From positions 1 through 7,396 of the forward strand of contig PHCM01000073.1 in the NCBI GenBank assembly GCA_002842255.1: DNA of 7,396 nucleotides, written 5' to 3'. A program made the translations under genes and the position numbers. The first letter of the stretch is position 1. The number at the start of each line of letters is the position of its first letter. Shown piece after piece: positions 1-6,245 of this stretch. The notes under the pieces were generated by a model that made no database searches, was not told the origin of the DNA, and saw only the letters and a program-made list of their open reading frames with translations. The DNA is from Betaproteobacteria bacterium HGW-Betaproteobacteria-2 (GTDB taxonomy: Bacteria > Pseudomonadota > Gammaproteobacteria > Burkholderiales > Methylophilaceae).

Positions 1-213
1 GCGCCTGTCCTCGAACAATGGCTTATAGGCAGCGGCCCGGTAAATCGCGCCATTGGGTGCAGCGGCTCTGTCGGCCGGTACCGGTTTCGCCGTGGTTGGC
101 GTCTGCACGATAGTCCCCGGCGTCACGGAACACGCAGCCAGAGCCCCTGACAAGGCCAGCAGCAGATAACTGCAAATCCGGCCCCAACTGCAATGTTTAG
201 CGTAATGAATCAT
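1..213 (-). CDS. flgH: Flagellar L-ring protein FlgH, N-terminal part (runs off left edge)
   Basis: FlgH forms the L-ring of the flagellar basal body in the outer membrane, the bushing around the rod. Only the first 71 codons are in the window and the frame is open to base 1. The translation starts MIHYAKHCSW, has a hydrophobic stretch at about residues 14-27, and ends it with a lipobox (LAAC) whose Cys28 would be lipidated. A Thr/Pro/Ala-rich linker follows, then the family signature NGAIYRAAAY...LFEDRR at residues 54-71, which is characteristic of FlgH. The ATG at 213 is preceded by AGAGG at a normal distance. The gene starts 40 bp after the flgG stop and is the seventh gene of the flgB operon. 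Salmonella FlgH is 232 aa, so about two thirds of this gene lies outside. Confidence 0.93.
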   Translation of the reverse strand, partial: MIHYAKHCSWGRICSYLLLALSGALAACSVTPGTIVQTPTTAKPVPADRAAAPNGAIYRAAAYKPLFEDRR

Positions 214-253
214 GTCTGTTACCTCTGCCGTTTCAGCGCGCATCGAATCCCGA

Positions 254-1036
254 CTACATCTGCGTCAGTTTTTGCAGCATCTGGTCGGAAGTCGTGATGG
301 CCTTGCTGTTGATTTCATAGGCACGCTGGGTCTGGATCATGTTGACCAGTTCCTCCACCACGTTGACGTTGGAGGTTTCCACATAACCCTGCGTCAGCAA
401 ACCCGCGCCATTGGTACCCGGCGTATTGGTATTGGCCGCACCGGAGGCTGCGGTCTCCACATACAGGTTTTCACCCTTGCTGAGCAAACCGGCCGGATTG
501 ATAAAGGTTGCCAGTTGTATCGTGCCGACTTGCACGGTGTTGGCATTGCCCGCCTGTGTAATGGAGACCGTACCGTCACGGCCTATGCTCAGGCTTTGCA
601 CATCGGCAGGAATGGTAATGGCAGGCTGCACAGGAAAACCGCTGGAAGTCACCAGCTGGCCCTGGTCATTGATCTGGAACGAACCATCGCGGGTGTAAGC
701 GGTGGCGCCATCCGGCAGCAACACCTGGAAAAAGCCCTGACCCTGAATGGCGACATCCTTGTCGTTGGACGTCTGCTGCAGATTGCCCTGGGTAAACACG
801 CGCTCGGTCGAAACCGGACGTACACCCGTGCCGATCTGCAAGCCGGTCGGCAACTGGGTCTGCTGAGATGACTGCGCACCGGGTTGACGAATGGTCTGAT
901 AGAGCAAATCCTCGAACACCGCTCGTGAACGCTTGAAACCATTAGTACTGACGTTAGCCAGGTTGTTGGCAACCACATCCATCTGGGTTTGCTGTGCATC
1001 CAGACCGGTTTTTGAAATCCAAAGTGAACGTATCAT
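254..1036 (-). CDS. flgG: Flagellar distal rod protein FlgG
   Basis: FlgG builds the distal rod that crosses the periplasm and joins the proximal rod to the hook. The protein is 260 aa, the same length as Salmonella FlgG. The N-terminal rod/hook motif ([17 protein letters not shown], residues 21-37) and the C-terminal motif ([20 protein letters not shown], 222-241) are both present; these helices pack into the axial core. Residues 46-63 ([18 protein letters not shown]) match the FlgG-specific stretch known to make the rod straight and rigid, unlike the hook. A start six codons further upstream (1054) is open, but the ATG at 1036 has AAGGAG six bases upstream and begins [11 protein letters not shown] as in the family, so I chose it. 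It lies 75 bp downstream of flgF and 40 bp upstream of flgH. Confidence 0.97.
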   Translation of the reverse strand: MIRSLWISKTGLDAQQTQMDVVANNLANVSTNGFKRSRAVFEDLLYQTIRQPGAQSSQQTQLPTGLQIGTGVRPVSTERVFTQGNLQQTSNDKDVAIQGQGFFQVLLPDGATAYTRDGSFQINDQGQLVTSSGFPVQPAITIPADVQSLSIGRDGTVSITQAGNANTVQVGTIQLATFINPAGLLSKGENLYVETAASGAANTNTPGTNGAGLLTQGYVETSNVNVVEELVNMIQTQRAYEINSKAITTSDQMLQKLTQM

Positions 1037-1042
1037 TTTCGT

Positions 1043-1048
1043 CTCCTT
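1043..1048 (-). promoter_or_regulatory. Ribosome binding site of flgG
   Basis: AAGGAG on the minus strand, six bases from the ATG at 1036. It decides the start in favour of a 260-aa FlgG over the six-codon longer reading frame, whose upstream ATG at 1054 would place this site inside the gene. Confidence 0.85.
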
Positions 1049-1111
1049 ATGCACAGAACTCTGTAAGTTCGCGCAAGCTTGCCAAATTATGTCTCTATGG
1101 TAATCGTGTGA

Positions 1112-1855
1112 TCAGGAACTCAAACTCAAGAGCTGACTGGCTTTATTGGCGTTATTCTCGGCTTTCTCCAACAGCTTCATCTGGAAATCGAACTGGCGGG
1201 CGAGACTGATCATATTGACCATCGCCTCGACCACGTTGACATTGCTGCCTTCCAGCGCGCCGCCGACCAGCTGCACTTCCGGGTCGATCGCCGCAGGCTG
1301 ACCGCCCTTCAATTCGAACAAGCCGTCCTTGCCGCGCACCAGCATTTCTTCCGGCGGATTCACCAGCCTGAGACGGCCCAATATATTCACCGCACCCGGT
1401 TCATAGTTGTTGGAGACCGTTGAAATCGTACCGTCCTTGCCAACCGTGATGGTTTCATCCGGCGGAATGCCGATCGGGCCGCCGTCGCCCATGAGAATCT
1501 GTCCGGTCGAATTCTGCAGCAAGCCGTTCTCGCTCACCCTGAGTGAGCCATTACGCGTATAAGCCTCACTGCCGTCCGGCCGTATGACAGTCAACCAGCC
1601 CTTGCCTTGGATCGCCACGTCCAGATCGCGGCCGGTTTGCTGCAATACGCCGGGGCTGAAATCCGCACCTACGGTGGAATCGACGACAAAAGCACGGGTC
1701 GGCACGCCCTCGCTGACTACGGGGACAGCACGGAAAGAATCGAGCTGGGCACGAAATCCTGTTGAAGTGGCATTCGCCAGATTATGCGAATTGGTCGCCT
1801 GCTGCTCCAGAATATGCTTCGCGCCCGACATCGCGGTGTAAATCATTCTGTCCAT
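1112..1855 (-). CDS. flgF: Flagellar proximal rod protein FlgF
   Basis: FlgF is a proximal rod subunit of the basal body, present in a few copies between FlgC/FlgB and FlgG. The product is 247 aa (Salmonella 251). It has the rod-protein N-terminus MDRMIYTAMSGAKHILEQQA with the SHNLANATSTGFRAQ motif at residues 23-37, a central flagellar hook domain (DVAIQGKGWLTV, 79-90; AYTRNGSLRV, 98-107), and the C-terminal helix motif GSNVNVVEAMVNMISLARQF at 203-222. An in-frame ATG 17 codons upstream (1906) gives a Cys/Arg-rich leader unlike any FlgF and overlaps a hairpin. The ATG at 1855 with GAGGAGG five bases upstream is clearly the real start. The flgE-flgF spacer is 61 bp, longer than its neighbours need, and contains the hairpin. 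Confidence 0.96.
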   Translation of the reverse strand: MDRMIYTAMSGAKHILEQQATNSHNLANATSTGFRAQLDSFRAVPVVSEGVPTRAFVVDSTVGADFSPGVLQQTGRDLDVAIQGKGWLTVIRPDGSEAYTRNGSLRVSENGLLQNSTGQILMGDGGPIGIPPDETITVGKDGTISTVSNNYEPGAVNILGRLRLVNPPEEMLVRGKDGLFELKGGQPAAIDPEVQLVGGALEGSNVNVVEAMVNMISLARQFDFQMKLLEKAENNANKASQLLSLSS

Positions 1856-1860
1856 TACCG

Positions 1861-1867
1861 CCTCCTC
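1861..1867 (-). promoter_or_regulatory. Ribosome binding site of flgF
   Basis: GAGGAGG on the minus strand, five bases before the ATG at 1855. This is among the strongest Shine-Dalgarno sites in the operon, and it sets the flgF start at 1855 instead of the longer open frame from 1906. It lies 11 bases downstream of the intergenic hairpin at 1879-1902. Confidence 0.85.
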
Positions 1868-1878
1868 TTCTTGTACCG

Positions 1879-1902
1879 GGTGCCTGCAGCTGCACAGGCA
1901 CC
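1879..1902 (-). repeat. Strong intergenic hairpin between flgE and flgF
   Basis: GGTGCCTG and CAGGCACC pair perfectly (8 bp, mostly G-C) around an 8-base loop that contains the palindrome CAGCTG. On the flg mRNA the hairpin begins 14 bases after the flgE stop codon and ends 11 bases before the flgF ribosome binding site. No U-run follows it on either strand, so it is not a classical rho-independent terminator. It could be an mRNA-processing or 3'-protecting structure that lets flgE be expressed above flgF. That role is inference; the pairing is seen directly. Confidence 0.6.
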
Positions 1903-1916
1903 TCAAAAATCATGCA

Positions 1917-3128
1917 TTAACGCAGGTTCACCAGAGTCTGCAACACCTGGTCCTGGGTCTTGATGGTTTGCGCATTGGCCTGATACACACGCTGCGCCGT
2001 AATCATGTTGACCAGTTCGGCGGTGAGGTCCACATTCGAATCCTCCACTGCGGAAGATTGCAGAACGCCCAGACCGCTGGTGTTGGGAGGTCCGACCAAA
2101 GGCACGCCGGAAGTCGCGGTCTCGGCCCAGGCATTGCCGCCCAGGGCTTGCAACCCGTTCGGGTTGACGAAGTTCGCCATGACCAACTGACCCAGATTGG
2201 CCGATTGACCATTGGTGTAACGACCGACGATGATGCCGTCCGCGCCTACATTAAAGCCGGACAGGCGGCCGGAGGTATAACCGTCCTGGGAGAAACTGTT
2301 GAGGCTGAAATTGGAGCCGAACTGCGTGCTGCCTGAGAAATCAATCGCTACGGCCAATGGGCTGGTGGCTCCGTTGGTAATCGGAATATTGAGGGTGGCC
2401 GTACCACCGGTTGGCGACATGCCCGTGCCATCGAAGTTCATGGTCGTGAGCGCGGTTGCCGGCGTTACGCCATCCACAGTGGTAAACAGATCCCATTCGC
2501 CCGGCGCGGTTTTCACAAAGAAGGTTTGCAATGTGTGTGAATTGCCCAGACTGTCGAATACCGACAGGGAGCGTGAATCGTGGAATGTGGTGGGATCGTC
2601 CGGATCGAACCCTGCTGACGGCAAGGGATCCTTGCGGGAATCCAGATTGACGATGCCGCTCACGGCACCGGTAATTTTTGGCTGCAGGTCGGCAGTATTG
2701 ATTTGCAGCTCCACCATACTGCCGGTCAACAGGTTACCGGCAGCATCTGCTGCATAACCGGTCAGGCGCTTGTTGTCCGTGTTGATCAGGTAACCATCCT
2801 TATCCATCTGGAACTGGCCGTTACGGGTATAAGTGATGGAGCCGTTGTCGCTCAACCTGAAAAATCCGGCGCCATTGATGGCGATATCCAGCGGATTATT
2901 GGTCGCACTGATATTGCCCTGCGTGAATTGCTGCTGCACCTTGGCGATCTTGACGCCGATGCCCACCTGCGAGGCACCGCTGCCTGTCAGCGAATTTGCA
3001 TAAACATCCGAAAACTGTGTTTGCGACTGCTTGAAGCCCACGGTGCTGGCATTGGCAACGTTGTTGCCCAACACTTCCAGACTTTTGGAAGCTGCATTCA
3101 ATCCGCTCAAACCTTGCTGGAAACTCAT
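1917..3128 (-). CDS. flgE: Flagellar hook protein FlgE
   Basis: FlgE polymerises into the curved hook, the universal joint between rod and filament. It is exported by the flagellar type III system and assembles under the FlgD cap. The product is 403 aa, equal to Salmonella FlgE. The N-terminal motif (GLSGLNAASKSLEVLGNNVANASTVGFK) is split over residues 6-33. Flagellar hook domains follow (DIAINGAGFFRLSDNGSITY, 81-100; TRNGQFQMDKDGYL, 101-114), then the surface domain at about 150-290 (including SRSLSVFDSLGNSHTLQTFF, 185-204). The C-terminal core helix is EDSNVDLTAELVNMITAQR at 362-380. The ATG at 3128 has AAGGAG upstream. It is followed by a hairpin and flgF, and preceded by its cap gene flgD 48 bp away. 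Confidence 0.97.
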   Translation of the reverse strand: MSFQQGLSGLNAASKSLEVLGNNVANASTVGFKQSQTQFSDVYANSLTGSGASQVGIGVKIAKVQQQFTQGNISATNNPLDIAINGAGFFRLSDNGSITYTRNGQFQMDKDGYLINTDNKRLTGYAADAAGNLLTGSMVELQINTADLQPKITGAVSGIVNLDSRKDPLPSAGFDPDDPTTFHDSRSLSVFDSLGNSHTLQTFFVKTAPGEWDLFTTVDGVTPATALTTMNFDGTGMSPTGGTATLNIPITNGATSPLAVAIDFSGSTQFGSNFSLNSFSQDGYTSGRLSGFNVGADGIIVGRYTNGQSANLGQLVMANFVNPNGLQALGGNAWAETATSGVPLVGPPNTSGLGVLQSSAVEDSNVDLTAELVNMITAQRVYQANAQTIKTQDQVLQTLVNLR

Positions 3129-3176
3129 CTCGCTCTCCTTGGTGAATATTGATTCAATGACATAAGGTTAATGTGT

Positions 3177-3851
3177 TCAGAAAACTTGTTTAATCTGGCC
3201 CAGCGATACCGATTTCAGATTGCTGAGGTGCATCTGCACGCCATCGGCTGTATTGCTGATACTATTGACCACGCTATAAGCCATGGGTACTGCGTTTATG
3301 GTGCCACTGGCGCTGGTCGCGCTGACTTCATAGAAATAGCGGCCATCGGCAGCGATCTCGCCCGAATTGGTCTCACCGCCCCAGTTCACTTCAAGCAAGC
3401 CAAATGGCTGCTTGCCCATGTTCATTTCCCTGACGACGACACCGTCCGCGTCCTTGATCGTGACCTTGACGTTATCCGCACTGGCCGGCAGGTCGACGGC
3501 GAACAAACTTTCACCCTCGAACAGATCGACATTGTTGCCTTCGGTCAGCACCACGCGCCCTATCATGCCGGAAGCCTGCATGGACTGGCTGGACTGCACA
3601 CTGCCTATCAGCGCTTCCATGGTGTTGTTCAGTTTGTCGATACCAGTCACCGTCGAAAGCTGTGCCAGCTGGCTGGTCACTTGCGCGTTATCCATCGGGT
3701 TGAGCGGGTCCTGGTTCTTCATCTGCGTTACCAGCAAGGTCATGAACCTGTCCTGCGCCTCCTGTGCGGTTGTCTTGGCCGAATTGCGCGAGCCGTTCAT
3801 CGCATCCAGCAGGGTATTCGAGACCTTGTTGTCGTTCTGTACCGTCGTCAT
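3177..3851 (-). CDS. flgD: Flagellar hook-cap / hook assembly scaffold protein FlgD
   Basis: FlgD caps the growing hook and is needed for FlgE polymerisation; it is removed when the hook is complete. The product is 224 aa (Salmonella 232). The conserved N-terminal FlgD core, FMTLLVTQMKNQDPLNPMDN at residues 36-55 followed by QVTSQLAQLSTVTGIDKLNN, is the family hallmark. The second half fits the Ig-like/Tudor C-terminal module (GMIGRVVLTEGNNV at 95-108; DGRYFYEVSA at 169-178). The first 30 or so residues are polar and probably disordered, as in other exported axial proteins. The ATG at 3851 is preceded by an AGGGAG site, slightly weaker than its neighbours. It lies 26 bp downstream of flgC. 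Confidence 0.97.
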   Translation of the reverse strand: MTTVQNDNKVSNTLLDAMNGSRNSAKTTAQEAQDRFMTLLVTQMKNQDPLNPMDNAQVTSQLAQLSTVTGIDKLNNTMEALIGSVQSSQSMQASGMIGRVVLTEGNNVDLFEGESLFAVDLPASADNVKVTIKDADGVVVREMNMGKQPFGLLEVNWGGETNSGEIAADGRYFYEVSATSASGTINAVPMAYSVVNSISNTADGVQMHLSNLKSVSLGQIKQVF

Positions 3852-3877
3852 GTCGTTCTCCCTATCTCCGGCATCTA

Positions 3878-4285
3878 TCAGGATTGACCGATGCTGAGCG
3901 TCTTCATCAGCATGGTCTTCGTGGTATTCATGGTTTCAACGTTGTTCTGGTAGGCACGAGAGGCGGCGATCATGTTAACCATCTCCTCCGTAACGTTGAC
4001 GTTGGGCATGGCCACATAACCATTCTCATCGGCAAGCGGATGTTCCGGCTGGTGTACCATCTGCGGCGGCCGACCATCCTCGATCACTTTCTGCACCTTC
4101 ACCCCGCTGGCATCCTGTCCGCTGAGCGGCACAGCTTCGAACACGACCTGCTTGGCTTTGTATGGCTGGCCGTTGGCACTGGTCACGCTGTCCGCATTGG
4201 CCAGATTGCTCGCCACCACGTTCAGCCGCTGTGAATGCGCACTCATGGCGGAGCCGGCAATATTGAATACATTGAATAAAGACAT
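3878..4285 (-). CDS. flgC: Flagellar proximal rod protein FlgC
   Basis: FlgC is a proximal rod subunit anchored near the MS ring. The product is 135 aa (Salmonella 134). It begins [20 protein letters not shown], has the rod motif [15 protein letters not shown] at residues 21-35, the FlgC-specific [17 protein letters not shown] at 82-98, and the C-terminal helix [20 protein letters not shown] at 100-119. The ATG at 4285 has an AGGAG site at normal spacing. flgB lies 50 bp upstream and flgD 26 bp downstream. Confidence 0.97.
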   Translation of the reverse strand: MSLFNVFNIAGSAMSAHSQRLNVVASNLANADSVTSANGQPYKAKQVVFEAVPLSGQDASGVKVQKVIEDGRPPQMVHQPEHPLADENGYVAMPNVNVTEEMVNMIAASRAYQNNVETMNTTKTMLMKTLSIGQS

Positions 4286-4335
4286 GTTGTTCTCCTGATT
4301 AACTGTCAGCCAATACGCTTAAGCCGGGATGCAAA

Positions 4336-4770
4336 TTACTGGCCCTGAATCGCCGACATGAGTTTTTTAAGTTGCCCGTTCAGCATGACCAGGCTCGCCT
4401 CGTAACGCACGGCATTGTCGGCAAACTGGTTACGCTCGACATCCATATCAACGGTGTTGCCATCGACACTGCCCTGCATCTCGCCACGGAACTGCACACC
4501 GCCGGGATAACCTGCGTTTAGCGCATCCACCAATGGCTGTGCCGCCATATGGCCGGAAGCCGTCTGGTTCAACGCACTGCCGCTTGCAGCAGGATTTGCC
4601 GCAGCGCCGGAAAGCGCCTGCTTGAATGCCGACGCAAAATCGACATCCTTGGCCTTGAAATTCGGGGTATCGGCATTGGCAATATTTGCCGCGATCAACT
4701 CCTGCCTTTGTGCGCGTATGCGCAAGGCCGTCTGGTGAAAACCTAATGCCTGGTCTAACTTGCCTATCAC
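4336..4770 (-). CDS. flgB: Flagellar proximal rod protein FlgB (GTG start)
   Basis: FlgB is the most proximal rod subunit family, working with FlgC at the base of the rod. The product is 144 aa (Salmonella 138). The N-terminus LDQALGFHQTALRIRAQRQE (residues 5-24) and IAANIANADTPNFKAKDVDF (26-45) are diagnostic. The C-terminus has the FlgB pattern VDMDVERNQFADNAVRYEAS at 107-126. Residues about 52-80 form an Ala/Gly/Ser-rich linker, which accounts for the extra length. The start codon is GTG at 4770: no in-frame ATG fits, and AGGAGG lies six bases upstream. It is the first gene of the minus-strand operon and diverges from flgA across 213 bp. I see no clear promoter consensus for it in that spacer. 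Confidence 0.96.
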   Translation of the reverse strand: MIGKLDQALGFHQTALRIRAQRQELIAANIANADTPNFKAKDVDFASAFKQALSGAAANPAASGSALNQTASGHMAAQPLVDALNAGYPGGVQFRGEMQGSVDGNTVDMDVERNQFADNAVRYEASLVMLNGQLKKLMSAIQGQ

Positions 4771-4774
4771 ACTG

Positions 4775-4782
4775 CACCTCCT
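4775..4782 (-). promoter_or_regulatory. Ribosome binding site supporting the flgB GTG start
   Basis: AGGAGGTG on the minus strand, nearly the full anti-16S complement. The AGGAGG core ends six bases before the GTG at 4770. The strength and spacing of this site justify the non-ATG start of flgB. Confidence 0.85.
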
Positions 4783-4809
4783 GGCTTGCCGGCATTCTCT
4801 CTATATCTC

Positions 4810-4836
4810 TAAAGAAAACCGGATTGACGCCGCTAA
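4810..4836 (+). promoter_or_regulatory. Sigma-28 (FliA) promoter upstream of flgA
   Basis: TAAAGAAA, eleven bases, then GCCGCTAA. This equals TAAA-N15-GCCGcTAA against the enterobacterial FliA consensus TAAAGTTT-N11-GCCGATAA: the spacing is exact and seven of eight -10 bases match. It points at flgA, with 147 bases between the -10 element and the flgA ATG. It probably drives flgA and perhaps flgM-flgN late in flagellar assembly. Spacing and bases are seen directly; use by FliA is inference from the consensus. Confidence 0.65.
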
Positions 4837-4922
4837 CCTAAGATGAAGCAAAGTCTAGGACCAATCCAGATCATTCAATCGGCAGAGTAGCGATGAGAAA
4901 ACACCGCTTTTTGAAGTTTTGC

Positions 4923-4938
4923 TGGAAAGGCGGCTGCG
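4923..4938 (+). promoter_or_regulatory. Possible sigma-54 (RpoN) promoter before flgA
   Basis: TGGAAAG, four bases, then CTGCG. The invariant GG (4924-4925) and GC (4936-4937) have the required 12-bp offset of the -24/-12 promoter TGGCACG-N4-TTGCW, but several flanking positions differ. Transcription would start near 4949, leaving a leader of about 35 bases before flgA. RpoN-driven early flagellar genes are known in many bacteria, but a GG/GC match like this can arise by chance. Confidence 0.3.
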
Positions 4939-4983
4939 TAGAATGCAACTTGTCATTCTCTCCAACGAATTGCGAGATACACC

Positions 4984-5745
4984 ATGAACGCGCAAGATAG
5001 CGAACAGTTCCGGGTATATTCCACCAGAATTTATCAGGCAATCTGGCTGGCGATCTTCGCTTGCCTGCTCATGCTATTCGCCACCGCAGTCAGCGCCAAC
5101 CAGGGCAATAGTCAGGTCGCAACACAGGACACCGCTGCCATACGCAGCAAGGTACAGGAATTCCTGCAGGTGCAGACCATGGGCATACCCGGCAAGGTCA
5201 GCATTACGGTAGGCCAGGTGGAACAACATCTTCGCTTGCAGGCATGCGGCAATCTGGAAGCATTTTTGCCAACCGGCAGTCGGGCATGGGGCAGAACCAC
5301 CGTCGGTATCAAATGCAGCCAACCCACCGCCTGGACCATCTATGTGCAGGCCCGCGTAAACGTCACCGGGCAATACCTGGCTGCAGCGGTACCATTGAGG
5401 CAAGGGCACGAAATCGGCGAGCAGGATCTGATGTTCTTGACTGGCGATTTGACTACACTGCCGCCCAGCATCATCACCGAGAAACCCTTGGCCATCGGCC
5501 AGACCGTAAGTTCGTCCATCGCTTCAGGCAGTGTGATCAGGCAGGACATGCTACGCAAACCGGCGGCAGTAAAACAAGGCCAGACGGTACGCATCATATC
5601 CACCGGCAAAGGCTTCAGCGTCAGCGCAGAAGGCCAGGCACTGGCCAACGCCAGTGAAGGTCAGGTGGTCAGGGCCAAAACCGGTAACGGTTCTGTCATC
5701 AGCGGAATTGCCCGCAATAGCGGTGAAGTTATCGTGAGTTTCTAG
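4984..5745 (+). CDS. flgA: Flagellar P-ring assembly chaperone FlgA
   Basis: FlgA is a periplasmic chaperone needed for FlgI to assemble into the P-ring around the rod. The product is 253 aa, longer than Salmonella FlgA (219), partly through a long N-terminus. A polar stretch of about 16 residues precedes a hydrophobic signal segment (YQAIWLAIFACLLMLFATAV, 17-36), with likely cleavage after VSA at 38. The mature part has an N-terminal domain with Cys88 and Cys111, a plausible disulfide pair. A SAF-like domain follows at about 125-190 (VPLRQGHEIGEQDL at 136-149; ASGSVIRQDML at 180-190), then the FlgA C-terminal beta domain (VKQGQTVRIISTGKGFSVS, 196-214; GEVIVSF at the end). The ribosome binding site is weak (GAGA region). 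It diverges from flgB and is followed 139 bp later by flgM. Confidence 0.94.
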   Translation: MNAQDSEQFRVYSTRIYQAIWLAIFACLLMLFATAVSANQGNSQVATQDTAAIRSKVQEFLQVQTMGIPGKVSITVGQVEQHLRLQACGNLEAFLPTGSRAWGRTTVGIKCSQPTAWTIYVQARVNVTGQYLAAAVPLRQGHEIGEQDLMFLTGDLTTLPPSIITEKPLAIGQTVSSSIASGSVIRQDMLRKPAAVKQGQTVRIISTGKGFSVSAEGQALANASEGQVVRAKTGNGSVISGIARNSGEVIVSF

Positions 5746-5753
5746 CTTTCAAC

Positions 5754-5779
5754 TCACTGGCCAGTGATGAGGGCATCAC
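5754..5779 (+). repeat. Two overlapping inverted repeats after flgA
   Basis: TCACTGGCCAGTGA (5754-5767) is a perfect 14-bp palindrome. It overlaps a second inverted repeat, GTGATG-AGGG-CATCAC (5764-5779), a 6-bp stem with a 4-base loop. The two share GTGA, so only one could form as RNA at a time. They start 8 bases after the flgA stop and lie 30 bases before the flgM sigma-28 promoter. There is no U-run, so a terminator is unlikely; a protein-binding site or mRNA end-protecting structure is possible. Confidence 0.4.
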
Positions 5780-5808
5780 GCCAAGTGCAAGAATTAAGGA
5801 TTCGGTGT

Positions 5809-5835
5809 TAAAGTTTTTGTTACTTCTGCCGTAAA
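5809..5835 (+). promoter_or_regulatory. Sigma-28 (FliA) promoter of flgM
   Basis: TAAAGTTT, eleven bases, then GCCGTAAA. The -35 element is a perfect FliA match and the TAAA-to-GCCG spacing is exactly 15. The -10 element departs from GCCGATAA at two adjacent positions (TA for AT). The flgM ATG is 49 bases after it. Sigma-28-dependent transcription of flgM, the gene for its own inhibitor, is well established in Salmonella, which supports the call. Confidence 0.75.
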
Positions 5836-5884
5836 AAGGTTGAATCCAGGTAACACCTGAACAATTAAGCAAAAGGATGCAGCA

Positions 5885-6193
5885 ATGAAAATTGATGACG
5901 CACTGAAAGTAAACCCGGGACTGGCAACCGGCAATACGGATGCCAAAACCGCCAAAAGTACTGAAACCGCGAAAACAGAGCAAGGTACGAGCGAAAAAGT
6001 CACCCTTTCCTCACGCTCCTCCGAGCTTCAGTCCCTGGAAACCAAAACGGTATCTGAAGAGGCCTACGATGCAGGCAAGGTCGAAGCAATCAAGGCTGCC
6101 ATTCTGGATGGCCAGTTCAAGATCGACTCAGGCAAAGTGGCTGATGGCTTGATCAATACCGTCAAAGACCTGCTAAGCAGTTCAAAATCATGA
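5885..6193 (+). CDS. flgM: Anti-sigma-28 factor FlgM
   Basis: FlgM binds sigma-28 (FliA) and blocks late flagellar genes until the hook is complete, when it is exported through the flagellar secretion system. The product is 102 aa (Salmonella 97). It starts MKIDDALKVN, has a Thr/Lys/Glu-rich polar N-terminal half typical of this largely unfolded protein, then the SEKVTLSSRSSELQSLE motif at residues 36-52. The sigma-binding C-terminal half is at about 60-98, with KVEAIKAAILDGQFKID (65-81) and KVADGLINTVKDLL (84-97), the FlgM signature. AAGGA lies seven bases before the ATG. A sigma-28 promoter lies directly upstream, and flgN starts 52 bp downstream. Confidence 0.95.
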   Translation: MKIDDALKVNPGLATGNTDAKTAKSTETAKTEQGTSEKVTLSSRSSELQSLETKTVSEEAYDAGKVEAIKAAILDGQFKIDSGKVADGLINTVKDLLSSSKS

Positions 6194-6204
6194 CAATCCA
6201 GTGA

Positions 6205-6234
6205 AAATATCTTCACGGCAAATATCTACACGAT
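6205..6234 (+). repeat. 15-bp tandem direct repeat before flgN
   Basis: Two adjacent 15-base units, 6205-6219 and 6220-6234, read AAATATCTTCACGGC and AAATATCTACACGAT, identical at 12 of 15 positions with AAATATCT and CACG conserved. They fill most of the 52-bp flgM-flgN spacer and end 11 bases before the flgN start. They look like a local duplication. A binding site on a 15-bp period is possible but not supported by anything else. Confidence 0.5.
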
Positions 6235-6245
6235 AGAAAGCACAC

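Noticed and set aside
212..871. Long plus-strand open frame (219 codons) opposite flgG
   Set aside because: It lies entirely antisense to flgG and to the start of flgH. Its His/Arg/Gln-rich composition is that of the complement of a conserved gene, and it has no recognisable domain.
1073..1082. GCAAGCTTGC palindrome in the flgF-flgG spacer, with TTGGC upstream on the minus strand
   Set aside because: It is a short palindrome that could occur by chance, and the GG/GC spacing does not fit a sigma-54 promoter.
1856..1906. 17-codon N-terminal extension of flgF
   Set aside because: The leader is unlike any FlgF, covers the hairpin and the strong GAGGAGG site, and the ATG at 1855 has ideal spacing.
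3171..3887. 238-codon plus-strand open frame opposite flgD
   Set aside because: It is the mirror of flgD, whose family motifs are unmistakable. The plus-strand product has no family resemblance.
4848..4862. Sigma-54-like GG/GC pair on the minus strand upstream of flgB (TTGGTCC...TTTGC)
   Set aside because: The GG and GC dinucleotides are 13 bp apart instead of the required 12, so I do not call it a promoter.
4876..4883. GCCGATTG on the minus strand, resembling a sigma-28 -10 element for flgB
   Set aside because: No TAAA element is found 15 bp upstream; the bases there are TGTT or similar.
4940..4959. AGAATG / CATTCT stem in the flgA leader
   Set aside because: A 6-bp A/T-rich stem with an 8-base loop is weak, and I see nothing to link it to regulation.
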